The translations under genes were made by a program, and so were the position numbers. From the NCBI RefSeq assembly GCF_000002425.4, contig NC_037256.1, forward strand, positions 10,930,638-10,994,637: a DNA stretch of 64,000 nucleotides, written 5' to 3'. Below, piece after piece: positions 61,278-64,000 of the stretch (positions within the stretch are counted from its first letter, which is position 1; each line of letters begins with the position of its first letter). Origin of the DNA: Physcomitrium patens (Eukaryota; Streptophyta; Bryopsida; Funariales; Funariaceae). A model generated the notes under the pieces. It searched no databases. It was not told the origin of the DNA and was given only the letters and a program-made list of their open reading frames with translations.

Positions 61278-64000
61278 TAAACCTATAGTGATGTAGAAAA
61301 TCATAAATTAACTATTAATTTTTCACTAGTGAATGGTAGCAACAAATAAAAGTGCAGAGAAGTTGGCTTGTCTGCAGACGGGAATCCAATGACCGTTCCA
61401 CACCATTCCATGCCTCTGTGCGCATTGTCATTGATTCCTGCATACATTTTTAAGTTCCATGTAACAACTGATCAACAGGAGGTTCCTATGAGACAAGTAA
61501 GATTTGGAACTATCGACCATACACATGTTCCAGCCACACGAATTACAGGTTTGCAATCTACGTAACAAACCACATCCTTGAGCATTCTAAACCCGTAGCG
61601 CTCCTCTCTGTCGTAAAAGGATGAGTTTATACAAGGCTATTTGGACCAGCACAATCAAAGGTCCACAACTAAATTAATGACTTACAAGTTCGTGTCAAGA
61701 AAGAGTACATATACACATACCTGTAGTGCTTCAATATGTCTAAGTAGGGGTCTAGTAGATTCTGGCATACGCGAACTGAGCTCTTCATACCGTGCTTCAG
61801 CAGCCTACAATAGTTCTCAATTTTAATGAGTATGCAAGAACAACCATGACAGAATAAAGAAGAAATCGCCTTCAATTACAGTGAAAGTGTTCTAGATGAA
61901 ACTGGAGTATCTACTGAAAAATAAACCAATGCTTTACAACTGAGATGCTTAACACAATCCGAAATTGGTGGGAAGTTTCGAATCACCTGACAACGCTTTT
62001 CAAGATCCTCGATATCATTTCGAGACATGTCCTCTCGGAACGCAGCCTGCTTAAGTGAAACGTTAAGAACAAAAGAAAATCGTGGTTGAAGGAGAAACAA
62101 CTTCAACAAATTTACAAATTAGACTTACTGAAGGCTGAAACTGAGGATCCGCTCTCCCTGGCACAATATAAACCTAAATTATCTTCCTTGAAAACACTAT
62201 GTGGTTCATTGTTATTGCTAGGTTCATGAGCACAAACGCTGTTCCATATAGTTTTGTCTAGTGAAACTATCTGACAACAAAGTTGACATTCGCAAGATGT
62301 AGAGGTAAGATCGTCCAGAGCTGATATGAAATACAAAAGCTACAAAACTGGAGAATTGATGGTCTAGACGACAAATACAGTTTCTATCGTGTTAAGTCAC
62401 AAGGGATGATGTAAAGATTCTCACGGGGCATCGACCTGTATCCACTCCTCAAACTATACAAACCATATGCAGGCCCAAGTATTAAAAAAAGCCAAAACAA
62501 AAAAAAATAAAATATAAATAACTGTAGGGCATGAAATGGACCTGTTGCTCAGTACGTGTGAGAGCTTGACGGAGTTCATCTATGTTCTGCCCAAGGGTTG
62601 CTTCCCGCTCGCTAGCTTCTTTCAATCGCCTATCCAAATCCGCCCGGGCTTCATTATCAACTCGAGCCTCAGCTAGAGCTGCAGCTTCCCTTGATTCATT
62701 GAGAGCATTATTGTAGAGTTCTTTCTGGGAAGCCAGCTCAACCTGGCATTTTTCCACTGCATCTTGCAGAGCCTTCTCATTGACTGCCTTATCCTTCCTC
62801 ATACTCTCCACCTTAGCCTCCTCTACCTGGGAACAATGGATATGGTTTTACGTGATACGGCAATGCGAAAAACTTCTTATGCGATAACCTGCTTATGCAT
62901 ACTTGCTTCCAACTTGAACTAACATGTAAGAAACTTTATTGAACTGAATCATTAAGCCTAAACTTTCCGAACCAACAATCGAAACAGCAAATGTCCACGT
63001 GTGGCCTCATAAACACAATCCTACTGATCCGGAAAGCACACACACACACCATTGTTTCTAACTGAATGATCAATCACATGCAGGTGAAAGAAAAACATTT
63101 ATGATCTTAAGAAACATACCTGAAGTTTAGACGTTAACCGATTCTTCTCCTCCTCCAGCTCCCGAACCTGAGTGCGGAGCTTTTTGATTGTGCCTTCAAG
63201 GAAGGCCTGCTTTTTGGACAACTCTTCACCTGTATGAAGCGAAAAACGTTGACACAAACGTCAAGGTCATACCTGAGGTAGTGACATATTAGACTATGTA
63301 TGTAAGTGAAACCAAAGTTGCTGAATTGCGCGGAGATGTGTTGTAAGAGAACAACCTTCAGCCATGACTGCCTTAATGATTTCGTCTTTCTCTTTTAGCA
63401 GCACTGAGGAATCACTTTTCCGGTTTTGCTCCCTCCGTAACATGTCTCTTTCCTTTGTAAGTGCATACACCTGCAAAGCAACAGAGAGAATGAGCAAGAC
63501 ATTCACGTTTAGAAAGAACAGCGACAAGGAGCGAGTCGCCTCAAACCTCATCACATCAGAAGATGACGATCACATGGATACATGCACGGAAACAAAAGAG
63601 ACTGCAAGGTCAGAGGACTTAGAAAATTCCTGACTTACAAACCCATCTGCAAGCTCAGGCCCAGTAATATTATATTATAGGTCACCTGTTTCCTTTTGTG
63701 ACTTCTCATCAAGACAACGTAGACCGATATCAATAAAACGTGCATATTATAGGAACGATTCTCCTGTTCTCCAGAAGCTCAATCAAGTACTTTACCTTCT
63801 TCATGACAAGAAGCTGCAGACGGAGCTTACCCTCAAAATGCAGGCATTGTAACACCAACCATAGCAGAAACCGCCTATCAATTGGAACCATCTTAAAGTC
63901 TGATATCTAGGACAACTGAGAACATAAATATCATAACTTACCTTGCGTTCTGCAGAACTTATTCGCTGCTGATACTCTTCCCGCAATTGCATCCAACCCT
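58055..64000 (-). CDS. Golgin candidate 5 / TMF-like coiled-coil protein, partial
   Basis: The C-terminal part; the N-terminus lies beyond 64000. Exons (minus): 64000-63942 (continues), 63470-63356, 63229-63120, 62826-62542, 62046-61987, 61804-61721, 61437-61372, 61076-60978, 60661-60443, 60128-60020, 59781-59488, 59328-59269, 58418-58305 and 58129-58055. They match Arabidopsis golgin candidate 5 nearly block for block: AERK-VYALTKERD, LLKEKDEII, LSKKQA, PESTRPLLRHIEALQ, NERLNQTLSRM, LEKERQRASENRQEYL, LRQKEGEVASYASRL, LELMGERDEE, MYREQIDMLV. TMF proteins are Golgi-associated tethers that bind Rab6-type GTPases; the last exons cover the TMF DNA-binding-named domain. Uncertain points: no GT donor after 61372, a phase mismatch between 60020 and 59781, and a final exon with stop that I could not place. 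Confidence 0.88.
60351..60398. repeat. 48-nt poly(A) tract in a golgin intron
   Basis: An uninterrupted A run on the plus strand, so poly(T) on the sense strand of the golgin gene, within the intron between the exons ending 60443 and starting 60128. Frames encoding poly-lysine across it are artefacts. Confidence 0.95.
61234..61275. repeat. (TA)n microsatellite in a golgin intron
   Basis: About 20 TA units in the intron between the exons at 61372 and 61076. Confidence 0.95.

Overview
The window looks like nuclear DNA of a land plant, most likely a moss (Physcomitrium patens or a relative). Three things point there: plant-only families with GT-AG introns (a thylakoid bestrophin, an At1g16860-type membrane protein, a DUF630/DUF632 gene, golgin candidate 5 and a plant YY1); very AT-rich transposon blocks between GC-richer genes; and Ty3/gypsy chromoviruses of the kind known from mosses and fungi. 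The species is an inference.

Layout. 1-2152: AT-rich, no gene. 2153-8293: decayed chromovirus E1 (+) with a perfect 5-bp target duplication. 8294-12052: gene-like but unassigned. 12053-14889: At1g16860-like membrane protein (-), four exons, with a GA/CT-rich 5' flank. 16181-31673: a three-level nest, in which an hAT-like DNA transposon is split by chromovirus E2 (+), and E2 is split inside its integrase by chromovirus E3 (-). 32417-35718: a broken DUF630/DUF632 (NRG2-like) gene (-). 37560-40950: AT-rich, with a Ty1/copia remnant. 43095-47405: a six-exon YY1-type zinc-finger gene (+) with a long coiled-coil tail. 48727-49083: an unknown coding-like stretch. 50139-51709: a five-exon remorin-like coiled-coil gene (+). 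53401-55491: a four-exon chloroplast bestrophin-type channel (-). 58055-64000: the 3' part of a golgin candidate 5/TMF gene (-), which continues past the window edge.

The genes are unrelated in function: transcription, membrane organisation, thylakoid ion flux and Golgi tethering. They form no pathway or operon. Exon junctions were read by eye from splice consensus, frame continuity and remembered homologues. For the YY1, remorin-like, bestrophin and At1g16860-like models the exon lengths sum to whole codons.

The most noteworthy material is in the repeats. The hAT-like transposase can be read across the whole 13-kb nested insertion. The E3 insertion site can be placed to the base. All three chromoviruses share an extra decayed reading frame between the chromodomain and the 3' LTR. 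Almost all differences between repeat copies are transitions, as expected for long-methylated DNA.
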